A stretch of 23,758 bases of DNA from an uncultured Clostridia bacterium (GCA_934255545.1 CAKQOE010000038.1:1-23758); one strand, 5' to 3'; positions 1 to 7,428 are shown, numbered from the stretch's first letter. Numbers and translations are program-made. The notes: generated by a model not told the origin, from the letters alone.

Positions 1-213
1 CAGATCTTTGAACCGTTCTTCCGGATAGATAAGTCAAGAAGCCGGGAGCTTGGAGGTGTGGGGCTTGGTCTTGCGATAGTGCGTGAGATCGTGCGGGTCC
101 ATGACGGGACGATTGAAGTTTATGCAAATAAGCATAGGGGGATGACATTTGAAGTTAAAATGAGGATAGGGCAGAAAAATGACGGCATACGCAACACAAA
201 GGCAGTAAAATGA
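1..213 (+). CDS. Sensor histidine kinase, C-terminal end (partial)
   Basis: Frame 1 is open from the first base and encodes 70 residues ending at TGA 211-213. It begins QIFEPFFRID (the F-box of the HATPase_c domain) and continues with GVGLGLAIVREIV (the G2 glycine-rich ATP-lid box), then a typical last strand, HDGTIEVYANKHRGMTFEVKM. This is the catalytic ATP-binding end of a two-component sensor kinase; the sensor and dimerisation parts lie outside the window. The stop overlaps the next start (ATGA, 210-213), so translation of the following DUF4230 gene is probably coupled to it. The stimulus and the response regulator cannot be inferred. Confidence 0.9.
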   Translation, partial: QIFEPFFRIDKSRSRELGGVGLGLAIVREIVRVHDGTIEVYANKHRGMTFEVKMRIGQKNDGIRNTKAVK

Positions 214-809
214 ATACAGAAAAACATGAAAAAAGAGGCAGCGGGCCGGTGACGATAAAAAGAAAGATCGTACTCGGATCACCGTTCATAATACTTATAT
301 TGCTCATAGTATTAATAATATCGCTGAAGGGCTCATCAATATTTCAGAAAGGCGAAGAAAGCACAGTATCGTCAGCCATGCTGACGCAGGTGACAGATGC
401 ATCAGAGCTTTCATCGGCGCAGTTTACATATAACGGAATAGCCCAAGTGTATGGACCGGACGGCAATACAGTAAAATGCAATGTGAAATACGATGCAAAG
501 GTAAATGCAGGCATAGACATGAAAGATATCAGTTTTGAGATAGACAATGAAAAAAAGACAGTCACACCTGTATTGCCTGAAATAAAAATAAACTCATGCA
601 CTGTAGATGAAGAAAAACTGTCATTTATACCGGAAAATACGACAGCAGATCTCAAAGATGTACTGAATGCATGCGAGGAGGACGCTGAAACAGAGGCGTC
701 TCAGTCGCTGCAGCTGATGAGATCAGCGCGTGAAAATCTTAAAGACATCGTCGAAGCCCTTATATATCCCATACTGGACGCAAATGGGTATACTGTAGTG
801 TGGAAATAA
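210..809 (+). CDS. Membrane-anchored DUF4230 family protein (first copy)
   Basis: The 199-residue protein has a charged N-terminus (to about residue 20), one hydrophobic segment (about 22-40, GSPFIILILLIVLIISL) and an extracytoplasmic domain. The segment YNGIAQVYGPDGNTVKCNVKYDA and the late helix with LQLMRSARENLKDIVEALI fit DUF4230, a family of unknown function with one N-terminal anchor. The start is set by the 4-base overlap with the kinase stop. A second member of the same family follows 79 bases downstream, so this looks like a kinase plus two paralogous anchored proteins. A role in signalling or the envelope is only inference from that context. Confidence 0.8.
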   Translation: MNTEKHEKRGSGPVTIKRKIVLGSPFIILILLIVLIISLKGSSIFQKGEESTVSSAMLTQVTDASELSSAQFTYNGIAQVYGPDGNTVKCNVKYDAKVNAGIDMKDISFEIDNEKKTVTPVLPEIKINSCTVDEEKLSFIPENTTADLKDVLNACEEDAETEASQSLQLMRSARENLKDIVEALIYPILDANGYTVVWK

Positions 810-888
810 TATGAAATAAATACATTATTTCAGAAAAACATCAGCATATAAAGGGCAGCATAGTCTAAAATCAAAGAGGTGATCTGAT

Positions 889-1551
889 TTGCTGAAATTT
901 AAAAATATTTTTAACGCGCAGAGCAGTGAATATAAAAAAATATTCTTACGTAATATGATAATATCTGTCCTGCTGCTTGCAGCAGCGCTCGTTTTAACAG
1001 CAGCGATATATTCAGGCGGTGCAGATAAAAAAACGCATGAAATAGCGGATATCGCATCCGTAGATAAAATATGTGAGCTTGCGACTCTCAAATGCTATTA
1101 TCATGATGTGGCAGAATATGAAAAACAGGCTGAGGGGCTTTTCAAATACAGGCCGTTCAAGTACGGCTATAAAAAAGTCTGGATAGAGTACGACGGCATT
1201 GTCGATGTGGGTATAGACGTAAGCGATGTACAGATCAATGAGCCTGACAGGAAGGGCATAGTGCGTATATATGTACCGGATGCAAAGATCCTGAGCGTGA
1301 GCGCCGATAAAGATACTATGAGCGAGCCGCTTGCAGACAAAGGCATATTCACGAAGATAACAGCAGAGGATAAAAATAAAGCGTTTGCTGACGCGCAGGC
1401 AACGATGCAGAAAAACGCAGAAGCAGACGCGGGGATGCTCGCACAGGCTAAAAACAACGCAAAGGAACTGCTTGAACAGTACGTGATAAACGCCGGCGAG
1501 CAGACAGGTAAAACATATAAAGTAGAATGGCTTGAAAAACCGATCGAGTAG
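889..1551 (+). CDS. Membrane-anchored DUF4230 family protein (second copy)
   Basis: The 220-residue protein starts at TTG 889, chosen because AGAGGTGA (875-882) precedes it at good spacing. One membrane segment spans about residues 23-41 (MIISVLLLAAALVLTAAIY). The outer domain carries the DUF4230 pattern: LATLKCYYHDVAEYEKQAEGLF, then KVWIEYDGIVDVGIDVSDVQ, a Lys/Ala-rich helix (DAQATMQKNAEADAGMLAQA) and a final KTYKVEWL strand. It is more typical of the family than the upstream copy. The two are probably an old tandem duplication, as they share architecture but little direct identity. Function unknown. No terminator is obvious before hydF. Confidence 0.8.
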   Translation: MLKFKNIFNAQSSEYKKIFLRNMIISVLLLAAALVLTAAIYSGGADKKTHEIADIASVDKICELATLKCYYHDVAEYEKQAEGLFKYRPFKYGYKKVWIEYDGIVDVGIDVSDVQINEPDRKGIVRIYVPDAKILSVSADKDTMSEPLADKGIFTKITAEDKNKAFADAQATMQKNAEADAGMLAQAKNNAKELLEQYVINAGEQTGKTYKVEWLEKPIE

Positions 1552-1584
1552 ATCATATTAAAATCACATTAAATGTAAATAGAT

Positions 1585-1601
1585 CCGCGGCGCATCCGCG
1601 G
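1585..1601. repeat. GC-rich hairpin before hydF
   Basis: Two CCGCGG hexamers (1585-1590 and 1596-1601) are separated by CGCAT and can form a 6-bp stem. It sits 7 bases before a second hairpin of the dispersed family, upstream of the hydF ribosome site. Confidence 0.6.
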
Positions 1602-1607
1602 GAAGCA

Positions 1608-1624
1608 CGACGGCCGGGCCGTCG
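1608..1624. repeat. Dispersed hairpin family member, hydF leader
   Basis: CGACGGCCGGGCCGTCG is a perfect palindrome-like hairpin. It differs from the copy at 3958-3974 by a compensating A/T exchange at the paired third and third-last positions. It lies just before the hydF ribosome site (AAAAGGAG, 1627-1634) and could fold in the leader. Confidence 0.65.
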
Positions 1625-1642
1625 CCAAAAGGAGTATTTATC

Positions 1643-2893
1643 ATGGCAGGACTTAACGAAAGACCATCATCAGAACGTATCCATATAGGATTTTTTGGGC
1701 TCAGAAACGCAGGAAAATCAAGCATTGTAAACGCTGTAACAGGGCAAAAGCTGTCACTCGTTTCCGATATAAAAGGAACTACGACAGACCCCGTACAGAA
1801 GGCAATGGAGCTCCTTCCGCTCGGACCGGTAGTCATAACAGACACACCGGGTACAGACGACGAAGGTAAGCTCGGCGAGATGCGTGTAAAGCGTGCTAAG
1901 CAGACGCTCGACAGCACAGATATAGCAGTTCTGGTAGTCGACGCAACAAAGGGCATGCAGCCGGCGGACAAAGAGCTGGAGGCGCTTTTCAAAGAAAAGA
2001 ATATCCCATATATAATAGTAATGAATAAAAGCGATCTGCCTGCAGCAGATCAGAGTATGACAGCAGCCGTCCCGGCTGAGCAGGATGCACAGAATATTAT
2101 CCGCGTAAGCGCAGAAACAGGCGAAAATATTTATGAATTAAAAGAACTTATCGGAAAGATCGCCGGAATTCAGAAAAATGAAAAACAGCTCGTCGGCGAC
2201 CTCATAGAGCCGGGAGACATTATAGTCCTCGTAACGCCGATAGACGAATCAGCCCCAAAAGGCCGTATGATACTGCCGCAGCAGCAGATGATACGTGACG
2301 TGCTCGACAACGGAGCCATAAACATAGTAGTAAAGGAAACAGAGCTTGCCGCAGCGCTTGCATCGCTCAGGCAAAAGCCAAAAATGGTCATAACCGACTC
2401 TCAGGCGTTCGGAAAAGTAAGCTCTGTAGTACCTGATGATATATTGCTTACATCATTTTCCATATTATTCGCGCGTTATAAAGGAGAACTGGAAGAAGCG
2501 GTAAAAGGCGCAGCTATGCTCGACAGGCTGTGTGACGGCGACAAAGTGCTGATATCAGAAGGCTGCACTCATCACAGACAGTGCAACGACATAGGAACGG
2601 TAAAGCTGCCGGGATGGATAGACAGCTATACAGGAAAAAAGCTTGAGTACGAGTTCACATCTGGCAGAGAGTTTCCTGACGATCCATCTGAATACGCTCT
2701 CGTAGTCCACTGCGGAGCATGTATGCTTACAGAGCGTGAGATGAGATCGCGCATACAGCGCTCATGCGCAGCAGGCGTACCGATCACGAACTATGGGATA
2801 GCCATAGCGCAGATACACGGCATACTTAAAAGATCGCTCTCACCGTTTCCGGGCCTTAAAGATATCATAGATAAAGATCAGATATTTATCTAA
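1643..2893 (+). CDS. hydF: [FeFe]-hydrogenase H-cluster maturation GTPase HydF
   Basis: HydF is the scaffold on which HydE and HydG products assemble the 2Fe subcluster before delivery to the [FeFe] hydrogenase. The 416-residue length is normal. The N-terminal GTPase domain shows a P-loop at residues 19-27 (GLRNAGKSS), a G2 threonine run (GTTTDP, 45-50), DTPG at 67-70 and NKSD at 128-131. The C-terminal cluster domain carries the family's C-x-H...H-C-x-x-C ligands: C308-T-H310 and H356-C357-G-A-C360. AAAAGGAG eight bases upstream fixes the ATG. No hydE, hydG or hydrogenase gene is in the window, so its partners are elsewhere. All key residues are present and the gene looks functional. Confidence 0.96.
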   Translation: MAGLNERPSSERIHIGFFGLRNAGKSSIVNAVTGQKLSLVSDIKGTTTDPVQKAMELLPLGPVVITDTPGTDDEGKLGEMRVKRAKQTLDSTDIAVLVVDATKGMQPADKELEALFKEKNIPYIIVMNKSDLPAADQSMTAAVPAEQDAQNIIRVSAETGENIYELKELIGKIAGIQKNEKQLVGDLIEPGDIIVLVTPIDESAPKGRMILPQQQMIRDVLDNGAINIVVKETELAAALASLRQKPKMVITDSQAFGKVSSVVPDDILLTSFSILFARYKGELEEAVKGAAMLDRLCDGDKVLISEGCTHHRQCNDIGTVKLPGWIDSYTGKKLEYEFTSGREFPDDPSEYALVVHCGACMLTEREMRSRIQRSCAAGVPITNYGIAIAQIHGILKRSLSPFPGLKDIIDKDQIFI

Positions 2894-2900
2894 AGCGTAT

Positions 2901-2947
2901 CGGAGCTTATGCTCCGCCCTGAAGTGCTGCCCGTATCAAAGATACGG
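2901..2947. repeat. Two small hairpins after hydF
   Basis: CGGAGC-TTAT-GCTCCG (2901-2916) and CCGTATC-AAA-GATACGG (2931-2947) follow the hydF stop. Neither has a T-run, so they are unlikely terminators. They resemble the other short palindromes scattered between genes here. Confidence 0.55.
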
Positions 2948-2967
2948 CGCTGCGTTATAGATAGAAT

Positions 2968-3016
2968 AAAAACAGCAGCCTGTATGGTCAAATAGATATA
3001 TCAGACTGCTGTTTTT
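2968..3016. terminator. Bidirectional terminator between hydF and the DMT exporter
   Basis: An 11-bp perfect stem, AAAAACAGCAG (2968-2978) with CTGCTGTTTTT (3006-3016), encloses a 27-base loop. It provides a T-run on both strands and lies between two convergent genes, so it can end both transcripts. Confidence 0.75.
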
Positions 3017-3025
3017 ACAATAATG

Positions 3026-4057
3026 TCAGTTATTAACAGGCTTTTTTAGATTCATGAAAGCTATTGAGATAATGACGAGAGCTATTCCGAGCCAGTTCAT
3101 ATATCCTATTTTTTCATGGAATAAAGCAATGCCTATGAGTGAAGCTGCTATGCATTCAACAGATGCGAGCACAGGTACGCGGCTGACTTCGCTTACTGCG
3201 CTGACTCCGCGATAATAAAGGAAATAGCCTAACGCTGTAGGTATAAGTGCGTATATGAAACCCCAGCCCAATACAGGCGCGCTCACAACACAGTCGGCTC
3301 CTGTAAATAATATCCATATAAATAAAAACAGGGCTGCAAATATATAGCTGTAAGCGCTTATAACAAGCGCATCCGTTTTGCCTGAAGCAAGGCGGCCTAT
3401 AACAGCCGTCATACCATAACATATACCGGAGCATATGCCGCATATGAGCCCAAAGACCGGCAGCCCTGACAAGTCAGCGCTGCCTCCCGTGACAGCAAGC
3501 GAGCATCCCGCTATATTGACAGCAAGCAGCAGCCATTTACGCCGCGAGATGCGCTCGCCGAACATAACAGCAGACATGACGGCGGTAAATACAGGCGCGA
3601 CATTGAGCAGCACAGCGCTCATGGAAACACCGGTCTGCATGACTGAGATATTATAAAATATGTTATAAATGCCATGACATATGAGCCCTAAAAGCGCGCA
3701 TATAAATAATTCCCTGCGGCTGATGCGCATAGCAGACGCCCCGCGTCTGACAAGGACTGCTGTAAGCATTATGATACCGGCAAAAGCGACGCGCAGAAAA
3801 CTGCACCATGCGCTTCCAGCGCCGGCATACTGCATAAATTTTACATATATGCCTATGCTTCCCCATATGATACCGGCGCTGAGTATCTGAAGCTCACCGC
3901 TGCTTATAAGGCCGACGCTGCTTCCTTTCAGATGGCGCCATTTATTTACGGCCTGTCCGTCGGCCGGGCCGACGCATCCTGATGTATCTATTGCATTTAC
4001 TGCAGATGTATGCGCTGGAGCTGTTACCATTTCATTTAGTTTATTACGGCAGATCAT
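3026..4057 (-). CDS. DMT-superfamily (EamA-type) transporter
   Basis: The 343-residue membrane protein has about ten hydrophobic helices in two EamA repeats (about residues 55-185 and 200-338), for example LQILSAGIIWGSIGIYVKFM, SAVLLNVAPVFTAVMSAVMFGERIS and GWGFIYALIPTALGYFLYYRG. These are typical of drug/metabolite exporters in the inner membrane; the substrate is unknown. AGAGG seven bases before the ATG at 4057 supports this start, leaving an unusual ~50-residue hydrophilic N-terminal extension. Part of that extension (CVGPADG) is encoded by a 17-bp palindrome (3958-3974), so an inserted hairpin may have lengthened the gene. A LysR gene is divergent and probably controls it. A later start near the first helix cannot be excluded. 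Confidence 0.85.
   Translation of the reverse strand: MICRNKLNEMVTAPAHTSAVNAIDTSGCVGPADGQAVNKWRHLKGSSVGLISSGELQILSAGIIWGSIGIYVKFMQYAGAGSAWCSFLRVAFAGIIMLTAVLVRRGASAMRISRRELFICALLGLICHGIYNIFYNISVMQTGVSMSAVLLNVAPVFTAVMSAVMFGERISRRKWLLLAVNIAGCSLAVTGGSADLSGLPVFGLICGICSGICYGMTAVIGRLASGKTDALVISAYSYIFAALFLFIWILFTGADCVVSAPVLGWGFIYALIPTALGYFLYYRGVSAVSEVSRVPVLASVECIAASLIGIALFHEKIGYMNWLGIALVIISIAFMNLKKPVNN
3958..3974. repeat. Dispersed hairpin family member inside the DMT gene
   Basis: CGTCGGCCGGGCCGACG lies within codons for the N-terminal extension of the transporter. It is the same palindrome as the one before hydF except for one paired A/T exchange. Confidence 0.65.
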
Positions 4058-4172
4058 AATTCATCCTCTGATCACGAAGATCACTTTCATTTTAATGCTA
4101 TACTTGTTTTGTGCACTGCTTTATTGTAAGATTAAACTGCATAAAAGTAAAACTTAAGATTATTCAGAAGCA

Positions 4173-4189
4173 TTTAAGTAATACTTAAA
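4173..4189. promoter_or_regulatory. Probable LysR-type operator
   Basis: TTTAAGT-AAT-ACTTAAA is a perfect 7-3-7 inverted repeat containing a T-N11-A core, as expected for a LysR-type recognition site. It lies in the divergent interval between the transporter and the LysR gene, 29 bases before the regulator start, and so could mediate autoregulation. A further ACTTAAG half-site lies about 20 bases to the left. Regulator binding is inferred. Confidence 0.65.
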
Positions 4190-4217
4190 ACAAAAAGAAA
4201 TGAGAGGCAATGACCGT

Positions 4218-5096
4218 ATGGAAACAGCGAGATGCAGGGCGTTTATGGTATCAGCAGAGGCAGGCAGCTTTACGCGGGCAGCTGAACAGCTTAATTACAC
4301 TCCGTCAGGGGTCAGCCAGCTTGTCACAGCATTTGAAAATGAACTCGGCTTTGCTCTACTGAGGCGCACTAAGAGAGGCGTATCTCTTACAGAGAGCGGA
4401 GCGCTGATAATGCCTGCAGTAAGGGAGTTTCTGGCGCAGGAGGGCAGGATAGAGGAGATAGCTTCTGAGATAAACGGTATACTTGTCGGAAGCGTCACAA
4501 TAGCAGCATATTCGAGCATGGCAACACACTGGCTGCCGGCAGTGATAAGAGATTTTCAGCAGGATTACCCCGGAGTACGGATAAGGCTCATGGAAGGGAT
4601 ATGGCAGGAGGTAATGGGCTGGCTCGATGAGAAAACGGCCGATATAGCGTTTGTAAGCCGCCAGGAGCCGATGCGTCATGAATGGATAACGCTTGCAGAG
4701 GACCCGATGCTGGCAATACTCCCGAAAGACCACCCGCTGGCGGGTGAAAAAAGCTATCCTGTAAAGCGATGCGAGCAGGACAGCATCATAATGCCGGCGC
4801 TGGGCCGGGATGCCGATGTGGACGCGCTGTTCAGACAGTATAATGTGACGCCTAATATCCATTTTACTACGCTCGAGAATTTTGCTGCGATGGCCATGGT
4901 CGAGCAGGGACTCGGTGTAAGCATCATGAATGACCTTATAACAGAAAAAAGAGTATGTGATGTTGTAAAACTGCCGCTGGATCCGCCTTCAAGCATAACG
5001 CTCGGAATAGCTATCCCATCAAGATCAGGTGCATCGCCGGCGGTAAAACGTTTTATGGAGTACGCGATCGAAAGACTGGGACATGATGCAGTATAA
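4218..5096 (+). CDS. LysR-family transcriptional regulator
   Basis: The 292-residue protein has an N-terminal winged helix-turn-helix (about residues 1-60; ...GSFTRAAEQLNYTPSGVSQL... followed by LGFALLRRTKRGVSLTESG). A two-lobed effector domain follows, with GSVTIAAYSSMATHWLPAV and the MVEQGLGVSIMNDL motif near the end. The ATG at 4218 is preferred over the in-frame ATG at 4200, because GAGAGG (4202-4207) is correctly spaced only for the former. It is divergent from the DMT exporter and probably controls it in response to a small molecule related to the exported compound. That is inference from layout. The palindrome at 4173-4189 is the likely binding site. Confidence 0.9.
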   Translation: METARCRAFMVSAEAGSFTRAAEQLNYTPSGVSQLVTAFENELGFALLRRTKRGVSLTESGALIMPAVREFLAQEGRIEEIASEINGILVGSVTIAAYSSMATHWLPAVIRDFQQDYPGVRIRLMEGIWQEVMGWLDEKTADIAFVSRQEPMRHEWITLAEDPMLAILPKDHPLAGEKSYPVKRCEQDSIIMPALGRDADVDALFRQYNVTPNIHFTTLENFAAMAMVEQGLGVSIMNDLITEKRVCDVVKLPLDPPSSITLGIAIPSRSGASPAVKRFMEYAIERLGHDAV

Positions 5097-5119
5097 GGAT
5101 AAACTGCCTGCGCTGCCTG

Positions 5120-5148
5120 TTGACAGCCGTGCCGGGCTAAAATATAAT
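5120..5148 (+). promoter_or_regulatory. Perfect-consensus promoter with no gene directly behind it
   Basis: TTGACA (5120-5125), a 17-base spacer and TATAAT (5143-5148) form an ideal sigma-A promoter. The expected start is near 5155. The next supported gene is larE at 5646, about 490 bases on. The spacer itself carries a hairpin (CAGCCGTGCCGGGCT). The promoter therefore points at a long leader or an untranslated RNA. Confidence 0.75.
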
Positions 5149-5165
5149 AAGCGATGGACTTGTAA

Positions 5166-5184
5166 ACCTACAATGTTGGTAGGT
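5166..5184 (+). other. Stem-loop at the start of the predicted larE leader
   Basis: ACCTAC, a seven-base loop AATGTTG, and GTAGGT form a 6-bp stem about 11 bases after the predicted transcription start. Confidence 0.5.
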
Positions 5185-5290
5185 AACTGCCGCAGGTATT
5201 TTATGAAGCATGCCGCTCGTCCGGCGACGGACGCATGATGATAAAAATTGGCATATGGCAGACAGAAAAGTATATGTTTTTGTAACTTTT

Positions 5291-5398
5291 ATTATTGTGA
5301 AATTGCTGATGCCGGCGGCTGATATACGGATAAGCGGAGCTCGGAGCAGAATGGATATGCTTCCAGATTATTTTGAAGCAGCCGCAACGTCAAAAATA
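5291..5398 (+). repeat. Left arm of a ~290-nt imperfect inverted repeat
   Basis: Perfect blocks pair with the right arm (5471-5581): 23 bp (5308-5330 with 5536-5558), 9 bp (5346-5354 with 5515-5523), 7 bp (5357-5363 with 5507-5513), 18 bp (5364-5381 with 5486-5503) and 10 bp (5389-5398 with 5471-5480), plus an outer ATTATTGT/ACAATAAT pair. The arms are separated by 72 bases. The segment 5331-5345 does not pair, and both arms carry GCGGAGC there in the same orientation. It may be a MITE-like element, a decayed inverted duplication or a long RNA hairpin; no transposase is present. Confidence 0.85.
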
Positions 5399-5470
5399 TG
5401 TCTGAGCGGAACGCGCGGAAGCGCATAAAATGGTTGAATTTTCACCGAAAATTCATTCCCTGCCGCGAGT

Positions 5471-5581
5471 TATTTTTGACAAAAACTGCTTCAAAATAAT
5501 CTGCTAGAAGCATCCCATTCTGCGACGCGGAGCGTTCCGTATATCAGCCGCCGGCATCGGCGTCCCCGTATTTACAATAAT
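5471..5581 (-). repeat. Right arm of the ~290-nt inverted repeat
   Basis: This is the reverse-complement partner of 5291-5398. The arm ends 64 bases before the chosen larE start. It contains TTGACA (5476-5481), but the spacing to a -10-like TAATCT is only 15, so I do not call a promoter. Confidence 0.85.
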
Positions 5582-5645
5582 GTATAGTATATGAAATATT
5601 TTGGCAGAACCGGATATTAAGGATAATAAAACGGAGGAGATCGAA

Positions 5646-6482
5646 TTGCAGCAGGAAAATACTGAAAACATGACTCTCGAACAGAAATATGAGCTCCTTA
5701 AGGAATACATAAAAAGTCTTGGAAGTGTCGCAGTAGCATTTTCAGGAGGAGTGGACTCTACGTTCCTTCTCAGGACTGCGCACGACGTGCTTGGCGACAA
5801 GGTGCTGGCTGTAACGGCGTCATCGTGCTCGTTTCCGGAAAGAGAGCTGCGTGAAGCACGAAAATTCTGCAGCGAGAACGGTATAACTCATGAAGTCTGC
5901 GAGTCAGAGGAGCTCGATATAGACGGATTCAGACAGAATCCTGTGAACCGCTGCTATCTGTGCAAGCATGAGCTTTTTGAAAAGATGATGGATATAGCGG
6001 CGAAAAAAGGATTTGAAAACGTAGCAGAGGGATCAAACATGGACGATATGGGTGACTACCGTCCGGGACTGCAGGCTATAGCAGAGCTTGAAGTAAAAAG
6101 CCCGCTGCGCGCCGCAGGCTTATATAAGGAAGAAATAAGACAGCTTTCAAAGCAGCTCGGCCTGCCGACGTGGGACAAACCGTCATTTGCATGTCTCGCA
6201 TCGAGATTCGTTTACGGCGAAACTATAAACGAAGAAAAGCTCGGCATGGTAGACCGCGCCGAGCAGCTTATGATAGACCTCGGCTTCCGCCAGGTAAGGG
6301 TAAGGATACACGATAAGCTCGCACGTATAGAAGTACTGCCGGAGGAGATAGAGCGCGTCACGCAGCCCGATATCAGAAAAAAGATAAACGACGGATTCAG
6401 AGAGTACGGATTTGCTTACGTAACGCTCGATCTTGCCGGATATCGTACAGGCAGTATGAATGAGACACTTGATAAAAAATAA
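5646..6482 (+). CDS. larE: ATP-dependent sacrificial sulfur transferase LarE
   Basis: LarE adenylates the nicotinic acid-derived precursor of the nickel-pincer nucleotide and donates sulfur to it. The 278-residue protein has the PP-loop motif FSGGVDST near residue 32 and the LarE signatures NRCYLCKHELF, EGSNMDDMGDYRPG, PLRAAGLYKEEIR and KPSFACLASRFVYGE. Three cysteines (the CxxC pair and the one in ACLASR) are conserved positions. The three-Cys arrangement is found in homologues reported to use an Fe-S cluster rather than a single sacrificial Cys; that assignment is from memory. GGAGGAG (5633-5639) six bases before TTG 5646 sets the start, although the frame is open to TTG 5601. No larA, larB or larC is nearby. 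A related sulfur-insertion role is possible. Confidence 0.88.
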   Translation: MQQENTENMTLEQKYELLKEYIKSLGSVAVAFSGGVDSTFLLRTAHDVLGDKVLAVTASSCSFPERELREARKFCSENGITHEVCESEELDIDGFRQNPVNRCYLCKHELFEKMMDIAAKKGFENVAEGSNMDDMGDYRPGLQAIAELEVKSPLRAAGLYKEEIRQLSKQLGLPTWDKPSFACLASRFVYGETINEEKLGMVDRAEQLMIDLGFRQVRVRIHDKLARIEVLPEEIERVTQPDIRKKINDGFREYGFAYVTLDLAGYRTGSMNETLDKK

Positions 6483-6496
6483 AATGGAGGAAATAA

Positions 6497-7273
6497 ATGC
6501 CAGATCAGTTTTCAAGGACCGAGCTTCTGCTCGGCAAAGAAAAAATGTTCAGACTCTTCCGTTCACGCGTCGCTGTTTTCGGCGTCGGCGGAGTGGGCGG
6601 ATATGTTGTTGAGGCGCTTGCAAGGAGCGGCATAGGCGCGCTCGACATCATAGATGACGATAAAGTATGCCTGACAAATCTCAACAGACAGATAATAGCG
6701 ACAAGAAAAACTGTAGGAAAATACAAAGTAGACGTAGCAGAGGAGCGCATACACGACATAAATCCCGACTGTAAAGTCACGGCTTATAAAACATTCTATA
6801 TGCCGGAGACGGCCGGCGAGTTCGACTTTTCGCAGTATGACTACGTAGTTGACGCCATAGACACAGTAACAGGCAAGGTCGAGCTCATGATGCAGGCAAG
6901 GGCGGCCGGAGTACCGGTCATAAGCTGTATGGGCGCCGGAAACAAAATGGATCCTACAAAACTGGAAGTTGCTGACATATATGATACTTCTATATGCAGG
7001 CTCGCGCGCGTTATGAGAAAAGAAATGAGAAACCGCGGCGTAGAAAGCCTGAAAGTAGTGTATTCAAAGGAGCCTGCGATAAAACCGGGCTGCGGCAGCG
7101 ACCCGACAGCAGACTGCAAGGCAAACTGCATATGCCCGCCGGGAACGACAAGAACATGCCTCGACCGCAGACAGGTACCCGGAAGCAACGCATTCGTACC
7201 GGCCACAGCAGGCCTGATAATCGCTGCAGAAGTGGTAAAAGACCTTTCCGGATACGAACCGCAGGAACAGTAG
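6497..7273 (+). CDS. tcdA: tRNA threonylcarbamoyladenosine dehydratase (TcdA / ThiF-like E1 fold)
   Basis: TcdA activates and cyclises the t6A modification at tRNA position 37 using ATP. The 258-residue protein has the Rossmann nucleotide site AVFGVGGVGGYVVEALARSG (about residues 26-45), the DDDKVCLTNLNRQ motif after it, the VDAIDTVTGK motif and a late SNAFVPATAGLIIAAEVVKDL helix, all typical of TcdA rather than ThiF or MoeB. A Cys-rich stretch with six cysteines (CGSDPTADCKANCICPPG and nearby, about residues 190-215) is probably a metal site, as in other clostridial homologues. GGAGG (6485-6489) precedes the ATG. It follows larE by 14 bases, so the two are cotranscribed and end at the terminator 7402-7428. 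Confidence 0.88.
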   Translation: MPDQFSRTELLLGKEKMFRLFRSRVAVFGVGGVGGYVVEALARSGIGALDIIDDDKVCLTNLNRQIIATRKTVGKYKVDVAEERIHDINPDCKVTAYKTFYMPETAGEFDFSQYDYVVDAIDTVTGKVELMMQARAAGVPVISCMGAGNKMDPTKLEVADIYDTSICRLARVMRKEMRNRGVESLKVVYSKEPAIKPGCGSDPTADCKANCICPPGTTRTCLDRRQVPGSNAFVPATAGLIIAAEVVKDLSGYEPQEQ

Positions 7274-7369
7274 CGCATCCCGAAGCATACGCATAAAAAA
7301 ACCGTCAGGAAATATTTCCCCGGAAATGCTCCGCAGATGCAGCAAATGTAAATGAATAAAATCAAAGAC

Positions 7370-7391
7370 AAGCAGCCGTCACCGGCTGACC
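7370..7391 (+). repeat. Dispersed hairpin; exact inverted twin at 9403-9424
   Basis: AGCCG-TCAC-CGGCT is framed by CAGC and GA. The 22-base unit occurs again, exactly, in reverse orientation at 9403-9424. The pair brackets the GTPase and ABC genes. Confidence 0.8.
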
Positions 7392-7401
7392 GGACTGGCA
7401 G

Positions 7402-7428
7402 GACACCGCACAAAGGCGGTGTCTTTTT
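7402..7428 (+). terminator. Terminator of the larE-tcdA operon
   Basis: GACACCGC (7402-7409) pairs perfectly with GCGGTGTC (7416-7423) and is followed by TTTTT. Confidence 0.85.

Larger units (their letters stand above)
5155..5645 (+). ncRNA. Candidate structured RNA or long larE leader
   Basis: No convincing gene lies in 5097-5645. Behind the strong promoter the predicted transcript holds a hairpin (ACCTAC 5166-5171 with GTAGGT 5179-5184), a second hairpin (5217-5234) and then the ~290-nt inverted repeat 5291-5581, which would fold into one very long imperfect hairpin ending just before larE. I see no terminator before larE, so this could be a regulatory leader or a processed RNA. It does not match a riboswitch or known RNA that I recognise. 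Transcription is not shown by sequence alone. Confidence 0.35.

Noticed and set aside
5210..5428. 72-codon open frame running into the inverted repeat
   Set aside because: It has no good ribosome site and its composition follows the repeat; the resemblance to the opposite arm is explained by the inverted duplication.
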